Shown one piece after another: positions 33,637-35,499 of a DNA stretch of 35,499 nucleotides (the stretch's first letter is position 1; each line of letters begins with the position of its first letter). Source of the DNA: Rubripirellula sp. (lineage in GTDB: Bacteria; Planctomycetota; Planctomycetia; Pirellulales; Pirellulaceae); contig JAAXIK010000421.1 of the NCBI GenBank assembly GCA_012270385.1, positions 1 to 35,499 on the forward strand, given 5' to 3'. The notes under the pieces were generated by a model. It was not told the origin of the DNA, searched no databases, and saw nothing but the letters and a program-made list of their open reading frames with translations. The translations under genes were made by a program, and so were the position numbers.

Positions 33637-34845
33637 TTATGGCCATCGGTAGTAGTTCCGCGGTCCCTCGCTGTCACTGTTTGGTGGTACTTCGATGAAT
33701 CCGGAGCTGTTGCCAAGTGCAACAAGATCTCCGGATCCCTTTGTTTGGCAGAGTTCAATCTCCCCGTTAGGTAGTTCGTTGACTAAGGGAAACCAGTGAA
33801 GAGGGATACTCTGGTTGTTGCATTTCGCCAACCGCACAGCGGTAGGGGGTTGTTTCCAGGTGGTAAATCCAGCCATATATTTCAGCAGCGGTAGGCCGAT
33901 TCGCTGACAACCTACCATTGCACTAACAGGATTTCCCGGTAGACCGAGAATTAACTTTCCTTCTTTTGTCGAAGCTCCAAGAATGGGTTTTCCTGGGCGT
34001 ATGGGTAGGCCGTGGAAGATGATATTCGCGTTCATATCTCGAATCACATCCGGGACATGATCATAATCTCCCATGGAAACCCCACCTGTCATGATCACCG
34101 CATCAGAATGGTTCAAGCTCTGGCTGATCGACTTTTGTATCGATTCTCTGTCGTCAGGAGAATGCTGACAGTGCATGATACGAATCCATGGAAAAGATTC
34201 GAAGAAGACTTTCAAGGAGTTGCCATTGCTGTTCCGGATTTCCCAAGGATTCGGATCGCGCTGACTCAGTGCTCCTACTTCATCTCCCGTCGTCAAAATG
34301 GAGACTTTTATCGGTCGAGTTAACCGTACTTGTGTATGACCAAAGTTTGCAATGGTTGCGGCATTCGCTCCAGTGATACTAGATCCTTCCCGTAAGACAA
34401 TAGATCCTTTTCGAGCGTTCTCTCCAGCCTTTCGGATATTAGCTCCCTCTGGATAACCTCTCTCATTAACTCGAATGAGAATTGTGGAGTCTCCTTCGAC
34501 GGTATCTTCCTTTTTGATAACGATGTTCGCAGATATAGGAACGATGGCTCCAGTGAAAATCTTCATCGCTGTGTGGGGTTTGAGTTTTGGAGCAGGAGAT
34601 CCAGCTTTGCTCTCACCTTCAACTTGAATATTCCTCTCAGTCTGCAGATCTTTGATGTTTAGGGCGTAACCATCCATCGCAGAGACATCAGCTGCGGGGC
34701 TGTGACGATCAGCAACAATGGATTCAGCTAGGACGCGACCATGGATGTTCTCATCTACCGATCTGCTTTCCAGTTCTGTTACGACAGCGAGATGATTAGC
34801 CAGTTCAGAGATGGCCTGATCAGGACACGAATACTTAAATTTCAT
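33637..34845 (-). CDS. moeA: Molybdopterin molybdenumtransferase
   Basis: MoeA inserts molybdate into adenylylated molybdopterin, the last step of basic molybdenum cofactor synthesis. The 402-residue protein has the family landmarks in order: SPAADVSAMDGYALN near residue 55, a GAIVP segment, the MoCF-type TGDE and MTGGVSMGDYDHVPD motifs, and LPGNPVSAM toward the C-terminus. It follows the mobA-like gene by 62 bases on the same strand, so they probably form one unit. It starts at ATG 34845 with no strong Shine-Dalgarno. A short palindrome lies in the gap between the two genes. Confidence 0.94.
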   Translation of the reverse strand: MKFKYSCPDQAISELANHLAVVTELESRSVDENIHGRVLAESIVADRHSPAADVSAMDGYALNIKDLQTERNIQVEGESKAGSPAPKLKPHTAMKIFTGAIVPISANIVIKKEDTVEGDSTILIRVNERGYPEGANIRKAGENARKGSIVLREGSSITGANAATIANFGHTQVRLTRPIKVSILTTGDEVGALSQRDPNPWEIRNSNGNSLKVFFESFPWIRIMHCQHSPDDRESIQKSISQSLNHSDAVIMTGGVSMGDYDHVPDVIRDMNANIIFHGLPIRPGKPILGASTKEGKLILGLPGNPVSAMVGCQRIGLPLLKYMAGFTTWKQPPTAVRLAKCNNQSIPLHWFPLVNELPNGEIELCQTKGSGDLVALGNSSGFIEVPPNSDSEGPRNYYRWP

Positions 34846-34879
34846 TGATTATCGTTGGATCTGTGTTTGTTTGATCGTT

Positions 34880-34894
34880 CGAGAAATTTTCTCG
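34880..34894. promoter_or_regulatory. Short perfect palindrome between mobA and moeA
   Basis: CGAGAAA and TTTCTCG flank a single T. It could be an operator or a small hairpin; arms of seven bases are not rare by chance. Confidence 0.2.
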
Positions 34895-34907
34895 GGTTGT
34901 TCGTCCG

Positions 34908-35499
34908 CTAAAAATCAGTGTCACATCCGAGGAGTTTTTTGTATTCACATGGATGATTAATGTTCGCCAGTTTCGACCTTTCAAAAAGGACAGTACTTAC
35001 ATGGTTTTGATGCATCCACTTATGAACGGCAAGATCGTGCTGGATGACAGATTTTACCGCTGATTGAGCGAGGGAAGTCGGGATAATTGAAATCAGAGGC
35101 TCTAATTGGTTCGTCTTTCCATGGAGGGCACATACAGGTTTAGTGGTGTCAATGATCCACTGATCCCGTAGCCTTGTGAGGTCTTCATGCATTATTTCCG
35201 GTGTGTCGATCGGCAAAAATATGCATGCCTGAAAATGTTTCGTAGCAGCATGCCTCAAGCATGTGGAGATTCCCGCTAGAGGTCCAAGGGATTCGTTTTC
35301 GTCGCTTATCGTGTTGAAGTGATTTCCCAAAGTCTTTTCTGGACTATCTTTCGCGGTCGAGATTACGATGTCCAAGCACAGATGTCTCAATTGCTCTATA
35401 GCGTGATCGAGAAAAGAATGGCCGTCGGAGTGTTTTAAAGATGCCTTGCTTTTACCCATCCTCGAGTATTTTCCCCCGTTCAACACAACGCCCAAAAGC
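34908..35499 (-). CDS. mobA: MobA-like molybdenum cofactor guanylyltransferase, 5' end beyond the window
   Basis: MobA attaches GMP to molybdopterin using GTP. The sequence opens within the nucleotide-binding motif VVLNGGKYSRMGKSKASL, a match to the usual LAGG-xx-RMG-xxK pattern, followed by GPLAGISTCL and the acid-containing block FLPIDTPE, and ends with NINHPCEYKKL. The first codon in frame is TTG 35495, but families of this kind usually have several residues before the motif. The frame is open to the window edge, so the true start probably lies outside. It pairs with moeA downstream. It could also be a related nucleotidyltransferase, but moeA next door favours MobA. Confidence 0.85.
   Translation of the reverse strand, partial: LLGVVLNGGKYSRMGKSKASLKHSDGHSFLDHAIEQLRHLCLDIVISTAKDSPEKTLGNHFNTISDENESLGPLAGISTCLRHAATKHFQACIFLPIDTPEIMHEDLTRLRDQWIIDTTKPVCALHGKTNQLEPLISIIPTSLAQSAVKSVIQHDLAVHKWMHQNHVSTVLFERSKLANINHPCEYKKLLGCDTDF

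Overview
The window looks like chromosomal DNA of a free-living, probably marine or aquatic member of the Planctomycetota (Pirellulaceae-like). No rRNA or marker phylogeny is available, so this rests on gene content. The evidence is a formylglycine-type sulfatase, a DUF1080 domain fused to a PhoD-type phosphatase, several exported trypsin/PDZ proteins, a Hanks-type kinase with a polytopic membrane tail, a stand-alone FtsH-like (M41) zincin, and many genes with weak or no Shine-Dalgarno site. I found no tRNA, rRNA, CRISPR array, insertion sequence, prophage or replication origin.

Layout. Bases 1-5500 are all minus strand: a PlsC-type acyltransferase interrupted by an in-frame stop, a NagB::PIG-L fusion translationally coupled to a ROK sugar kinase, a metallo-beta-lactamase-fold hydrolase and an atypical SDR. 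Bases 5670-7827 (plus) carry an active trypsin/PDZ protease followed by a pseudoprotease whose PDZ domain lies inside the protease fold. A likely terminator follows, then a minus-strand run read metG, alpha/beta hydrolase, GNAT acetyltransferase (11247-7841). Bases 11639-12778 (plus) encode an exported thioredoxin::trypsin fusion, facing a DUF1080::PhoD fusion (minus). Bases 15211-18643 (plus) hold a membrane-anchored coiled-coil protein, a Ser/Thr kinase with about eight transmembrane segments, and a small protein with hydrophobic segments at both ends.

Bases 18701-24087 hold asparagine synthetase and two unrelated-looking esterase/peptidase-type serine hydrolases. A zinc alcohol dehydrogenase, the M41-like zincin and a sulfatase follow. 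Bases 27925-33351 (minus) form a tight five-gene operon: exported nucleoside hydrolase, ribokinase, ribose-binding lipoprotein, double ABC ATPase and permease. The window ends with molybdenum-cofactor genes moeA and a partial mobA.

Working together: the nucleoside operon reads as a complete scavenging route in which external nucleoside is cut to base plus ribose, ribose is bound and imported, and ribose is phosphorylated. The ROK kinase plus NagB::PIG-L fusion could likewise take N-acetylglucosamine to fructose-6-phosphate with two genes. The strongest unusual signals are the split pseudoprotease, the thioredoxin-protease fusion, the kinase/coiled-coil/anchor cluster, the lone M41 domain, the broken acyltransferase, a perfect 13-bp inverted repeat inside a gene, and a 17-bp repeat upstream of two minus-strand genes.
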